Shown here piece by piece: positions 11,201 to 20,775 of a stretch of 64,000 bases of DNA. Each line of letters opens with the position of its first letter. Within the stretch, counting starts at the first letter, position 1. Source of the DNA: Rhynchopus euleeides (lineage: Eukaryota > Euglenozoa > Diplonemea > Diplonemida > Diplonemidae); contig OY723259.1 of NCBI GenBank assembly GCA_963210315.1, positions 930,001-994,000 on the forward strand, given 5' to 3'. The position numbers were made by a program, and so were the translations under genes. The notes under the pieces were generated by a model. It did no database searches and was not told where the DNA came from. It was given only the letters and a program-made list of their open reading frames with translations.

Positions 11201-12323
11201 CCTTGTCGACCTTGCCGCAGAGGTCAGCACCCACGTCAGCCGCCTTTGTGTAGATGCCACCCCCGACACGCGCGAAGAGAGCCACTGCGGAGGAGCCGAA
11301 GCCGAACCCTGCAAGGGCCTCGACGTTGCCGAAGATGGCATAGGACAGCGTCAGCCCGAAGAGGCCGCAGCTGACGACGCCCAGGCCCATGCAGGAGCCT
11401 GTGCGGAAGGCGACCTGCAGACCGCGGGAGAGACCCTTGCGCTTGCTGGAGAAGCACACTGCGGCGGTGCGGCAGTTGCCCTGCGTGGCGATGTGCATCC
11501 CCATGTACCCGCAGGTCGCGGAGAGGAATGCGCCGAAGAGGAACGACACGGAGGCAGCCGGGACCCAGTCGTTCTCCTGCCCGTCGATCGCCACGAAGAG
11601 GAACACCCACAGGACGAACACGAAGGGCGTGAGGTAGGCGTATTCGAGGTGGAGGAACTTCATCGCCGCTTTGTGGATGACGTGCGACGTGTTGGACATG
11701 GTGTCCGTCCCACGCGGGTTGCTCATCACATCCCGCGCGAAGAAGCACACCGTGGTAAACCCGAGGAAGGAGATGGTCATCCCAGCCCACAGCGCCTCAT
11801 ACGGCACACGGAACCTGCAGCGCCAATACGGGGGCTGCAGCAGCCCTGTCTCATACTCGGAGATGGTCAGAGACACACAGTCGTTCCCAAGGGTGTACTC
11901 ATTCGGGTCGCGCATGATGAAGGGACGGATGCGGGTGAAGAACCTGTCGCGCACTGCAAGGTACCCAGGGTTGTACTCATCGACACGGCGGAAGTCCTCC
12001 GTCGTCGCGGCGACGATTGTGAGGGAGAAACACGCGAGTGCCATGAACCCGAAGATCCCCATCAGGATGAGGGTCACCGGCCCTGAGGGGTCGTAGTTCT
12101 GCTTCCAGGGCCCGTTCAGCGCCTCCTCCTCGTCATCATCATCAATCAGCGGGCGCGACCTTCTCGTGGACCTCATCGCCGTCGGGGAACCCTCCGTCCC
12201 ACGGTACGTCGACCGCTCGGACTCCGGGATGGGGGACGGCGCCTCCGCGACATCATCCTCCGGCACCGGCTTCTGCAGCTCCACATCCTCCTCCACCGAC
12301 GGGTTCTGGTCGAGCTGACCCAT
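8235..12323 (-). CDS. VP1: Membrane-bound H+-translocating pyrophosphatase with intron-split acidic C-terminal tail
   Basis: Couples pyrophosphate hydrolysis to proton pumping across an internal membrane (vacuole or acidocalcisome by family). I read five exons: 12323-9459, 9212-9156, 8954-8904, 8753-8394, 8345-8235. Exon 1 starts at the ATG at 12323 (GQLDQNPSVEED); an upstream in-frame CTG-type start is unlikely. It encodes an acidic N-terminal tail of about 90 residues, then about 16 membrane spans. The pyrophosphate-binding motif DVGADLCGKVDKG, the DNVGDVAGMGADLFES loop and GDTVGDPFKDTSGP are all present. GNTTAATGKGFA carries alanine and glycine where K+-independent enzymes have lysine and threonine, so a K+-dependent type is expected. 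Exons 2-5 add about 190 mostly acidic residues not usual in the family, which normally stops shortly after the last span. Exons 2-4 are well supported by matching phase-0 junctions. Exon 5 is uncertain because intron 4 is only 48 nt and in frame, so it could be retained or the gene could end elsewhere. Confidence 0.93.
8346..8393 (-). other. Putative intron 4 of the pyrophosphatase gene
   Basis: 48 nt; donor GAG|GTATGC matches the other three, but the acceptor (GTCGCCAG|GAG) lacks the TGCAG/GCACAG context and the interval is open and a multiple of three. The donor is well supported; the acceptor is a guess. Confidence 0.4.
8754..8903 (-). other. Intron 3 of the pyrophosphatase gene
   Basis: 150 nt; donor GAG|GTATGC, acceptor AACTGCACAG|CTG, phase 0. 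Its acceptor closely resembles that of intron 2. Confidence 0.72.
8955..9155 (-). other. Intron 2 of the pyrophosphatase gene
   Basis: 201 nt; donor GAC|GTATGC, acceptor CCTGCACAG|CAC, phase 0. A CAC/ACC-rich tract precedes the acceptor. Confidence 0.72.
9213..9458 (-). other. Intron 1 of the pyrophosphatase gene
   Basis: 246 nt; donor CTG|GTATGCC, acceptor ACTTGCAG|GGC, phase 0. Without splicing the frame ends soon after a non-conserved tail; splicing joins it to exon 2 (GDMMLDTQGKEAERLTDAD). Confidence 0.75.
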
Positions 12324-12376
12324 CGCGGAGAGGCGGGGCGACTGGGGGGTGAGAGTGCAGAGGCAAGAGGAGGGCC

Positions 12377-12387
12377 CAGAAGGTTGG
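12377..12387 (-). promoter_or_regulatory. CCAACCTTCTG motif upstream of the pyrophosphatase
   Basis: The 11-mer CCAACCTTCTG lies about 54-64 nt upstream of the start and is followed by a pyrimidine-rich leader with a C-run. The same 11-mer lies 39-49 nt upstream of the TLC gene start. A shared core-promoter or transcription-start element is inferred. Confidence 0.4.
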
Positions 12388-13781
12388 GGGTGGGGCGGGG
12401 GGTGCAACCACGAAGACTATGTGAGGAGTGCGGTGGGGGGAGGGAGGGGGGGATGGGGGGGAGCAAATGTGGCACCGAAGAAACGGTGGGTTCTCTGTTG
12501 TGTCGAGCCTGGGTGGGTGGGTGGGTGGGTGGGGTGGGGTGGTTTGTCGCCGCAGGCCCCCGACACTGAGGCGTTGTCTTGATAGTGATTATTTTTTGGT
12601 GGTGAGGTTTTTTGTGCCGACGGCACGCATAAATGGGGTTTGATTGTCTGGGCGAAGGTAGCTGTCGTCGCAGAGGGAGGATGCCTGGCTTCGCGGCAGC
12701 ACATGACGAGCATCCTGGGTCTCACAAGGACGCCCAAGGTGCAACAGGTGGACAAGTGGCGCACCGATCTCACGAAGCACCAGGAGCAGAGCGGTCACGG
12801 GAAGAAGACAGCGTGTCGCGTCGTTGACAGCCGCCAGTCTGGTAGTAAATACAAGGCTGTGTGGGATGCGGTGCACTCCTGGTGAAGGAGCGGGTGCAGT
12901 CGGGGAACGCACGTCCCTGAGGGACATCCGCAGGAAGGTGTGTGAGTGCGCTGAGGACGCACACGGTGGACTTCTAGGCATGAACAGTACTGATCGTGCA
13001 GGTGCGATGTGTGCAGGTCCCCACTTCTGGCCACTTCTCATTGTGCAGGTGACCGTATTCCGGAATAATAGGTCCACTGTAATAAATAGATACACCCCCC
13101 CCCCCCTTTCGCCTGCCTGCCTTACCACAGGCACAAAAACACAAATCCCCCGATGCCAAGCGAGTCTGTCGAACAACCCTCCAGAACGAGCGAGGCGCAA
13201 CTGCAGGGTGATGGGCCGAGCGGGGGGGAGTGGGGGTGGGGGCGGGGCGGGGTGTGGGGCTTTCAACTGGCGTGTTCTAAGCTCCTCTACCCGGGGTCAC
13301 TGGCACTCCCCCAGCACTCTTCGTTCGGTGGGTCGGAAGAACGAGTTGCTGGGCCAGGTCAGGGTGTGTGTGTGTGTGAGGCAACCACGCCTTGAGTGGG
13401 TTAAGCCTTCTGCGCAGATTACATGGCTCGCTTAGGCGTGTAGGCGCGTGAGGCAAGCGCCTTCCCCCCCCCCCTCCGCCCCCCCCCCCCCATCTTTCCC
13501 CCCCCTCCCCGTTATTCGGAAAATCACTGTTTTGCCGCCGTGCAGGGGAAAGGCACAGAACAGACAACACACGCCACGCCCCTGCCCATCGATGCGATCT
13601 CCGCTGCGCACAGCGCCGTAACCATCCTTCATTCTTCACCCCCCCCCCCCACCCCACCCCACCCCACGCGAACCCAACACCCCAGCCCGCAGAAAGTCGC
13701 TTTTTTTTGGGGGGGACAATCCTCCACCCCCCCCTTCCCCTATCCCCCACACCCACCAGCCAGGCCGCATCTCGACATGTG
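12388..13781. other. Intergenic between the pyrophosphatase and TLC genes
   Basis: Holds GTGGG repeats (12510-12540), C-runs near 13095 and 13460-13510, and a short plus-strand frame at 12703-12885 (60 codons, ends KYKAVWDAVHSW). That frame has unbiased, protein-like composition but matches nothing I recognise; it may be a gene fragment. No other gene is supported. Confidence 0.5.
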
Positions 13782-14657
13782 TTAGGAGAGCTCCCGCAGG
13801 CATGCGGTGGCCTTATCCACGATGGTGCCACACCAGTAGATGTTGTAGATCCACCCTGCCAGCAGGATGCACATGACTGCGGTATTCTGCAGAGGCGTCA
13901 GACAAGCGGGATACAGAGAGGGCGCCGTATGCATCGTGGCGAGCGCCGAGAAGAGCTCGTAGGAAAACACCGCGACACGCAGGGTGCTGAACACCGCACC
14001 GAACACCACAGCCAGGGTGGGGGCCTGCGGGCTCGCTGGGTTCAGGAGACGCAGACTCCGGTATGCAAGCAGGGGAGGTGTGGACAGCTCCATCGCCAGC
14101 ACCCACGACGAGAGGCGGAGGTAGGAAGCGTTAGGGAGAAGCACCGCCCACAAGGCGAGCCCCCCCGCGTGTGTGTAGATGGGGTATTGCCGGCGTTCCC
14201 ACCCGAGTGCCCACATGAGTGTTTGGTGGAGGAGGGAGCCCATGTGCAGCACGGCGACGGAGGGGAGCGCGTCAGCGACCCTCGCGCTGAGGGGGCCGAG
14301 AGGGTTGCTGGGGGTGTCGAAGTGGCGGAAATTCTCCCTGTCGTCGAAGCCATACCCCAGGCTGTAGTGGAGCCCGAAGACAAGGCCTGCCACGCCGACT
14401 GCGAGGCTGACGGGCGCCATCACGCAGGTCATCGCGAGGTGTTTCCGCACCGTGTCGACCGTTTCGCCCCTCCTCTTCGACTCCGCGTCGATCGCGGTTC
14501 CCCATCCCCGCAGCGCCCACCGGTCAACCGCATACGCAACCACGCTCAGAACAACCGCCACCCCCACCACACGCGAGGTCACCTCCTCCCCACCACTCCC
14601 CACCGGCACCAGGGAGAGCACTGATCCAAGCGGGAATGTCGGTGGGGTGTGGTCCAT
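13782..14657 (-). CDS. TLC-domain (TRAM/LAG1/CLN8) multi-span membrane protein
   Basis: A 291-residue protein starting at the ATG at 14657 (DHTPPTFPLG). The open frame extends further upstream, but that part runs through a C-run and proline-rich leader. About six to seven hydrophobic segments are visible. The stretch WVLAMELSTPPLLAYRSLRL is the typical TLC-family motif, preceded by an LHMGSLLHQTLMWALG helix and followed by the LRVAVFSYELF helix. TLC proteins act in the endoplasmic reticulum or plasma membrane in lipid sensing, transport or ceramide synthesis. The histidine pair typical of ceramide synthases is not evident, so a TLCD/TMEM56-like role is more likely than LAG1. It is intronless as read. 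Family confidence is moderate; the exact function is unknown. Confidence 0.75.
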   Translation of the reverse strand: MDHTPPTFPLGSVLSLVPVGSGGEEVTSRVVGVAVVLSVVAYAVDRWALRGWGTAIDAESKRRGETVDTVRKHLAMTCVMAPVSLAVGVAGLVFGLHYSLGYGFDDRENFRHFDTPSNPLGPLSARVADALPSVAVLHMGSLLHQTLMWALGWERRQYPIYTHAGGLALWAVLLPNASYLRLSSWVLAMELSTPPLLAYRSLRLLNPASPQAPTLAVVFGAVFSTLRVAVFSYELFSALATMHTAPSLYPACLTPLQNTAVMCILLAGWIYNIYWCGTIVDKATACLRELS

Positions 14658-14695
14658 CTCGAGAGGGGGGGGGGGGGGGGGGTGAGGGAGAAGAG

Positions 14696-14706
14696 CAGAA
14701 GGTTGG
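14696..14706 (-). promoter_or_regulatory. CCAACCTTCTG motif upstream of the TLC gene
   Basis: Exact copy of the 11-mer found upstream of the pyrophosphatase gene, 39-49 nt before this start and again followed by a pyrimidine/C-run leader. Confidence 0.4.
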
Positions 14707-14997
14707 CGCCGCGCAGCGCGAAGAATTAAGAGGGGGGTGTGTGTAAGAAGAAGCGGTGGGTGAGTAAATGGGACCCCCCTGTCCGACCCTGTTGGGGGTG
14801 TGCAGAAAGCACGCTTGTTCTGCTCAGCCTCCACACCGTCCGGCCTGGCAGCTCAGGCACGGGCGGCTGGCCGTGTGAAAAACCCGATGGAGCGGGGGCA
14901 GGCCTGTCGCTAACTTTTCGATTTTGGAGATTTGGTGGGTTGACGCTCCTGTTTTGGGGGGGGATCAGGGGGGAAAACACTAGGGGTCAATTTTTCT

Positions 14998-15018
14998 CGC
15001 GCGCGCTTCGCGCGCGCT
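14998..15018. repeat. GCGCGCGC-TTC-GCGCGCGC hairpin
   Basis: A short perfect GC stem of about 8 bp, resembling the dispersed GGGGGGC/GCCCCCC hairpins in form. The surrounding 14707-15180 shows no gene. Confidence 0.6.
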
Positions 15019-15231
15019 CGTGTTGTTGCCAAATTTTCCCATCGGTGGACCACTAGGTGGGCACGGTGTGAGGCGCTGGGTTCCTTCCGTGGTTCCTCTC
15101 CCGCTCGCGCCGTCGGGTGCCGGAGGAAACCAAAAAATGGCTTTCGGGACCATGATTTCGACGCTGCCCCCTGATATGCCACGGCCGTCAAAGCGCAAGG
15201 ACTTGGTTACTAGACGGGCACGCGAGATAGG

Positions 15232-15466
15232 GGGGCTGGGGGGCAGAGCCCCCCAGCCGCCGGAGGCCACGGTAGTGAACATCTGTTCATTGTGGGCGTA
15301 CAGATTCTGTGTGAGTTGGCTGTGTCCCCCTGAGGCGACTGGAGTGGTTGGATTCCCTGACCCGGTGGGAATCGAATGACTTGAGTACGAGACACACGCC
15401 ACAGGGGGGTCTGGGGGGCGGAGCCCCCCAGCCGCCGGAGGCCACGGTAGTGATCATCTGTTCCTG
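15232..15466 (+). repeat. Direct repeat of about 60 bp with embedded GC hairpin
   Basis: GGGGGGCAGAGCCCCCCAG followed by CCGCCGGAGGCCACGGTAG and TGAACATCTGTTC (about 15238-15290) is repeated almost exactly at about 15413-15466, some 175 bp later. The DNA between the copies has no recognisable gene. Confidence 0.75.
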
Positions 15467-15483
15467 CAAAACCATACTCTCTT

Positions 15484-15750
15484 CGACGTCGACCCAGTGA
15501 AAGTGGGTTGACGCTTGGTCGACGCTTGGTGAGCGTCGACCCAGTGTAACCGGGTCAACGCTAGGTTAGCGTCGACCCAGTGTAATAAATGGGTTGACGC
15601 TTGGTCCAGGCTTGAATGGCAACCCAGTTCCACTGGGTCGACGCTCCAAGCCTCGACCAAGCGTCAACCCAGTCCACTGGGTCGACGCTGGGTCGACGCT
15701 TTTTTATGGGGGGGGAAACCCAAAATCACTGGGTCGACGGTCGACGCTTA
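15484..15750. repeat. Foldback element of iterated GTCGACCCAGTG / CACTGGGTCGAC
   Basis: The word GTCGACCCAGTG occurs near 15488, 15535 and 15571, and its complement CACTGGGTCGAC near 15631, 15676 and 15736, with many related AAGCGTC/GACGCTT fragments. The whole segment can fold back on itself. It has no coding capacity. Confidence 0.75.
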
Positions 15751-15792
15751 GCGACATGCCTGGAGCGGGGGGCAGGAAGGCGGGGGGCAGGG

Positions 15793-15847
15793 CTGTAAAT
15801 AAGGTTTGGGGGTCAGGAGTCGGGAGTCGGGAGTCGGTTATTTACAG
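15793..15847. repeat. Small element: GGGAGTC repeats bounded by CTGTAAATAA/TTATTTACAG
   Basis: Ten-bp inverted repeats (CTGTAAATAA at 15793; TTATTTACAG ending 15847) bracket CGGGAGT repeats. A related copy (AGTCGGGAGTCGG then TTATTTACA) lies at about 16864-16897, so it is dispersed. Confidence 0.6.
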
Positions 15848-15899
15848 TCACCTAAGGTACCTGGGGTGGGGGGCTGGGGGGGACGGGCGGTCTCAAACC

Positions 15900-16130
15900 C
15901 TACTCAATCCTGCACGCATCCTGTAGTACGGCCACCTCTGCCGTGGAGAGTCCCATGGACCCTCCAGCAGTCGCCCACCATTCGGTCAGGGCGGACTGAC
16001 TCGGCGCTTGCGGGGTCTTCCCGCGTGCGAGGTGGTCCGCGAAGAAGCACGCGACGCACAGCGCCATGTTGGCTGTCCCAGCCAACCCCCCACTTCGCCC
16101 GCAGCGCCCCACACGCTGCGAGCACCTCAC
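15900..16130 (-). pseudogene. Possible coding remnant interrupted by a foldback element
   Basis: The minus frame ending at 15900 has protein-like composition (NMALCVACFFADHLARG ... STAEVAVLQDACRIE, stop). Upstream, the plausible continuation (VSEVLAACGALRAKWG) is in another frame, and at about 16136 the sequence runs into an inverted-repeat element. This is consistent with a broken gene end. No family is recognised; it could also be chance. Confidence 0.3.
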
Positions 16131-16135
16131 TCACG

Positions 16136-16417
16136 GCAGCAGTATTTGGCTGCATAGCTCTCAGTATTTCCCGTGCATGCAGCGCATGCATCCACAAATT
16201 TTGTGGATGCATCCACACACAGCCTGGAGCTCCGAAGCCCTGCATGCAGGCCTGCCTGCAGTGGATGAATGCCTGTATGCCAAATCAAAAATCCATTTTT
16301 TGACATTTTCGGGCATCCCTGGATGCCGTGGATGCATGCATGGATGCATCCACACCATCCACGGCCCCACTGAGAGCTATGTTGGCTGTGAGTCAAACAC
16401 TACTGCCTCTACCTGAG
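16136..16417. repeat. Foldback element of iterated GTGGATGCATGCA
   Basis: The end CAGTATTTGGCTGCATAGCT (16140 onward) is repeated in inverted, slightly diverged form at about 16369-16417 (ACTGAGAGCTATG...). Inside, TGCATCCAC/GTGGATGCA words recur at 16186-16215 and 16325-16362. It is about 280 bp, non-coding and MITE-like. Confidence 0.65.
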
Positions 16418-17078
16418 GCATGTTGTGTGTCGCAACAGTTGCGTCACATGTGTGACGCATCTGTGTGGAGTGTGTGTGGTTGTGCACGTGTGCGCTGTGG
16501 TATGCTCAACCACCTGATGGGGGCGGAACACAACTCTTCTTGGGAGCTGCCAGGATCTGGCAAAAGGGGCGGGAAAGGGGCGCCGTATTCACAGCAGTGG
16601 TTTGGCAATGAACTCACCCCAGTTCAGAGACTGGTAATGAAGAAGATGACTGGGAGGCACACACCATGTCCCACCCAGCGGGACCCCTACACCCCCACCC
16701 ACCCATCGGGACCCCCCCTCCTCGGGTGTTCCAAAAACCCTTTCTTTTGAATATTTGGAGTCTGTGCGGATCGCAGTGGGGTCATTTTGGCCATGGGGTG
16801 CCTAATACCGCACATTCCCTAAGGGAAGCAAGGCAACCCTCCCAATCCCAAAAAATCCGGCGCGAGTCGGGAGTCGGGAGTCGGCCTTATTTACACCCCT
16901 GGCGGGGGGGGGGGGGGCGCTGTGTACTGCTGGGGGCGAGGTGGGGATGCCCTTTTCCCCTGCCTGTATGTAGGTGCGTGTGGAATTCAATTTTTGACCG
17001 TGAACCTCGGGATGAATGTGTGACGTCTGTCCCCTTTTGTCGCCCCCCCCGCCCCCATGCAATGAAGAGGGGGTACTG
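16418..17078. other. Intergenic, nothing recognised
   Basis: Contains the second GGGAGTC/TTATTTACA repeat (about 16864-16897) and a G-run near 16905. Frames here have no recognisable domain. Confidence 0.5.
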
Positions 17079-18391
17079 CACGGTGGCCTAGGCGTTTGAC
17101 CAGGCCTGTCCCTGGTCAAAAAAGGGCCTGGTCCTTGACCAGGGGTACAAGGCAAAAATGGACTGAAACCCCCCGAGAATCAACTTGTACATCACACGAA
17201 CATCGCTGCCTCACGCAGCACACAGTACAGCATGCGAGTTGCGCTCATCTTGTGTGTCAAAAGAACGAAAACACAATGGGCAGTGCAAGTCAGACAGGTG
17301 GTCTTTGTGATTGTAGTACATGTGTTGACTCATGCCATGGCGCTTCATGCGCCTGCTACTAAGCTAGCAATGCTACGGAATGCTAGCAATCCTACAGATC
17401 CTGCTTGTACACCATCCGCGGGTTTGTGTCATTCGCTTGCACTTGCGCCCCGCAATTGGGTCGCATACGGTGCAGAATGATGAATGGAGGAAACACACGA
17501 GTGTGTTCTCTTCCCTCAGTGTGCCCAGTGCATGTTGACGTGTGCCTAGCAGGTTGCGCTGTGTCAAATCCACCCACATAATCACACACACACGCAGCCA
17601 CCTCCCCTCTCATCACTATGCCGGCAAAGCGGAGCGCCCCAGCAGCCGCAGAGCAGAGCCCTGCTCCTAAAGTGCCGAAGACGTCGCAGCCGACAGATGA
17701 TGACGACGCCGCAGACACGAAGGAGGGCCTGGAGGCTCTGGCTGACGCGTTCGTGAAGACCTTCCTCTTCGAAAAGGCGGATGGAGAACTGCGCAACTCG
17801 TCACTGACGAAAGTGTTCGAGAGTGTGGCAAAGCTGAATACCAACTCAAGCGGCGGCGCTGTGTGTGGTGTGTGTCTCACGGCAGGGGGGCTCTGTGCTC
17901 ACTATGATGCAAATCACCGCAGCGGCAGCAATACCGCTTGCGATGTATGCACTGTCAGGTGCCCTGTGTGTAGCAGGCGCATGAAGCGCCATGGCATGAG
18001 TCAGCACATGTACTACAATCACAAAGACTACCTGTCTGACTTGCACTGTCCATTGTGTTTTCGTTCTTTTGACACACAAGATGAGCGCAACTCGCATGCT
18101 GTACTGTGTGCTGCGTGAGGCAGCGATGTTCGTGTGATGTACAAGTTGATTCCAGTATCAGAGCGCATGAATTGGTTGTGGGTGGGGGTGTCGATACATA
18201 TGAACACATGCATGCTGATGTGAGGCCCCAAACCCAGCCCGCCCCCCTCCGTCTCCTAGCTCCCGCCCCAGTTTCCCCCCTCTGTTGACCCACCGACGTC
18301 TACTTCTCGGGGGGTTTCAGTCCATTTTTTGCCCTGTACCCCTGGTCATTGACCAGGGGGGCCTGGTCAGACGCCTGACTAGGCCACCGTG
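17079..18391. mobile_element. 1.3-kb inverted-repeat element carrying a zinc-finger gene
   Basis: The left arm 17079-17359 is the reverse complement of 17970-18391; the right arm has about 140 bp of extra sequence near 18165-18300. Ends match: CACGGTGGCCTAG on the left, CTAGGCCACCGTG on the right. Each outer arm contains iterated CCTGGTCAA/TTGACCAGG palindromes. The inner part of the right arm is the 3' end of the zinc-finger gene, so the left arm carries an inverted copy of that gene's last ~50 codons. No transposase is seen and no clear target duplication is found. Confidence 0.7.
17618..18118 (+). CDS. Small zinc-finger protein inside an inverted-repeat element
   Basis: A 166-residue protein. 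The N-terminus has basic/proline stretches (PAKRSAP, APKVPK) that could be a nuclear signal, then an acidic run (DDDDAAD) and a predicted helix (residues 36-73). The C-terminal half is cysteine/histidine-rich: C83-x2-C86, C93, H95/H100, C108-x2-C111, C115-x2-C118 with H130/H135, and C144-x2-C147 with H160/C164. The last two pairs resemble C2H2/C2HC fingers, so nucleic-acid binding is likely. The start ATG at 17618 follows a CA-rich, pyrimidine-rich leader. Its 3' end lies within the right inverted arm of the element. It could be an element-encoded DNA-binding protein or a captured host gene; I do not recognise the family. Confidence 0.6.
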   Translation: MPAKRSAPAAAEQSPAPKVPKTSQPTDDDDAADTKEGLEALADAFVKTFLFEKADGELRNSSLTKVFESVAKLNTNSSGGAVCGVCLTAGGLCAHYDANHRSGSNTACDVCTVRCPVCSRRMKRHGMSQHMYYNHKDYLSDLHCPLCFRSFDTQDERNSHAVLCAA

Positions 18392-19175
18392 TGGATAAAC
18401 CGCACCAGCACGCGGATTAATCCGGGGACAAATCTGTGACAGGGCAGTCATACCATCCCCTTACGCTCCCCTCGTCCGACACCAAGGTTAGTCGCACAAC
18501 CAGGATGATGTGCATGAGCCGTTGACTGTATACAATGTGCTGCAATGCATGAAGCTCGCATGGGTAACGGGAAGGGGCGTGCCGGGGAGGTGGGTGTGCC
18601 TGCTGGACTACATCCTCCGTGCGTCGTGCTTATTCCTGCAACCCTACCGGTTTCCTCCCGGATATTCCACTGAGGTGTGCTGCACAGGTGGGCGCACGCT
18701 GGCACCTCAAGCGAACCACACACCCACCCACGGCTGTGCCTGCAGGTGACACGAAACCAGCGGGAAGCATCTCGTTCTCCAGAAGTGCAGGAAAAAAGGC
18801 GAGCAACTGCCTCACAAACTTGGATACAAACTGCGTGTGTGTGTTGTGGCTGACCCGAAAACATAGAGAAGAAGTGAAGGCCACCGGCATGGGGCCAAAA
18901 AGAAGATCATAATCGGCTTCCATATTGTGTGTACAGCGGTTGTCATCAGAGGCGGTCATCGCAGCCCACTCGATGCGACTTACATTCGACAAAAGATTAA
19001 CACATGTGTGTGCGTGTGGGAGGGCGGGGAGAGGAAAAGTTTAATGGCACCCTGCCACCCTACTCCAAACGAAGCGTGTACATTATCGGGGGATCTGAGT
19101 TAAGGAAGAAAAGGCTACTGAGAGGGGAGTGGGAACTGCTGTTGTTGGTGTCGATCGCAACAGCTCCAAGACAAC
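18392..19175. other. Intergenic with a possible coding fragment
   Basis: A minus-strand frame at 18630-18992 includes a protein-like stretch (MEADYDLLFGPMPVAF ... FVRQLLAFFPALLENE) followed by a possible splice acceptor (CACCTGCAG). No family is recognised and no complete gene can be built. A GTGTGTGCGTGTG-like tract lies at 19003-19018. Confidence 0.35.
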
Positions 19176-20000
19176 CACGGTGGGATCTTGTAAATTTTAC
19201 ATGTATAACTACAAGTATATACATGTATTATACATGTATAATACTTGCATGTCAACTATTATACATGTATAATACATGGATATGCCTGAAATATACATGT
19301 AAAATACATGTAGGAGGATCCTTGAAATCGGTAGTGGACAGTAGCGGACAGGGCGGACATTTCCTTGTGGAAAAAGTGCCCGAAAAAAAAATTCGAAAAG
19401 GTCCCCCTTACAGAATTAGCCTTTTTTCAAAAAATCGGAAAATTTCGGACCGCAATTTGTACCCAAGAAAGTGCCGAATTTTCGGACTTGGTCCGATTTG
19501 AACGATTTCCGTGCCTCTTGCAACCCCCATGAGGGGGGGGCTGCTGTTTCGGGTTCTTCCGGTGGTACATGCTGGGGTGTCAGGACAGGTAATCCTGCTC
19601 GCTGTACCCGGTGATCCCTGACGCAGCCAGGAAGTGGAGAGCCTTGGAACCCTGGTTGAGGCCTGTAACACCCGGCCTTCCTGCCACTTGTGGCATTGTG
19701 GAGTGGAGGTGGATATGGAGAAGGTTCTCTCTCCGTCCGGTCGAGCACAACCGTCCTCTCCAGCCAGGGGTCATCTACTTTCCAAACAAGGGCCAGGAAC
19801 ATGCTCAAACAAACTAATTGATCAGAAAATCTGGCTTGCCGTGGAATCATTGAGCAAAATTTGGGGAGTGATGGGTGCCCCATTGCTGCATATGACATGT
19901 CCATTTTTGACGATTTTTGGGCAGAATTTGGTGCGTGGGACCTTTCGATTTTCATGAATTTTTCGGAATTTCGTGGGGACCGGTACCCCATTTGAGGGCC

Positions 20001-20341
20001 AAAAATCTCATTTCCGAGGCCTGGGAATGGTCGCAGTGGCCTCAGATGTCCAAAAACGTTCAATTGACCTCTCCTCGAAAAAAAATTCGAAAGGTCCCCC
20101 CTACTGGCACCCCGGATTAGGACATGTCTCTGGGGGTGTCCGGGGGGCATTTTTGGCCCATTTTTGGCTGGGGAAAATGGGCCATTTTTCACGATTTTTT
20201 CGGTTTTTTGTCCGGACCGGCACCGCATTTGAGGGGCCAAAATCTGATTTCCGAGGCCCGGGAATGGTCGCAGTGGCTTCATTTGGCCAAAAACGTTCAA
20301 TTTACCCTTCCCCAAAAAAAAATTCGAAAGGGTCCCCCTAC
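20001..20341 (+). repeat. Direct repeat pair (about 100 bp) in the foldback element
   Basis: The stretch beginning ATTTCCGAGGCC and running through GGGAATGGTCGCAGTGGC, AAAAACGTTCAATT and AAAAATTCGAAAGG at about 20010-20100 recurs at about 20250-20340. A third partial copy of its end lies at 19385-19410. Confidence 0.7.
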
Positions 20342-20431
20342 AAATCGCCGGTCTTAGGAAATTTTTTTTTGGGCACCCAGATTTCAAAAATTTTCAAACT
20401 ATTTTCTGGACCAAAAATCAAACTATTGAGG

Positions 20432-20715
20432 TCCTGGCCGGACATGTCCGGCGGGGGGTCAAAATTGGATTTCCCGAATTTCCGGGTCCGGACATGTCCG
20501 CCCGGACATCCGGACACCAGAAAATGTCCGCCCTGTCCGGGGCGGACATTTCTGGATGTCCGGATGTCCGGATGTCCGGGCGGACATGTCCGGGCGGGAA
20601 ATTCGGGAAATGTCCGGGGGGGGGGGGGGGGGGGGGTCAAAATTGGACCCGGACATCCGGACACCCGGATTTCCGGGTCCGGGCATGTCCGCCCTGTCCG
20701 CCCTGAAATCGCCTA
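20432..20715. repeat. Cluster of CCGGACATGTCCGG-type palindromes
   Basis: The words GGACATGTCC, CCGGACATCC and GCGGACAT recur more than ten times on both strands, with a long G-run at about 20615-20635. GTCAAAATTGGA occurs at both sides (about 20457 and 20636). This is a nested foldback block with its own motif. Confidence 0.7.
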
Positions 20716-20775
20716 AGGGGCCGGGGGAAATCCAGGAAATTCGGGAAATCCAGGAATATGAAGAATCCTCCGTAT

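Noticed and set aside
19416-20387. 323-codon minus frame with internally repeated peptide
   Set aside because: The peptide repeat follows the DNA direct repeats of the foldback element; no domain and no protein-like conservation.
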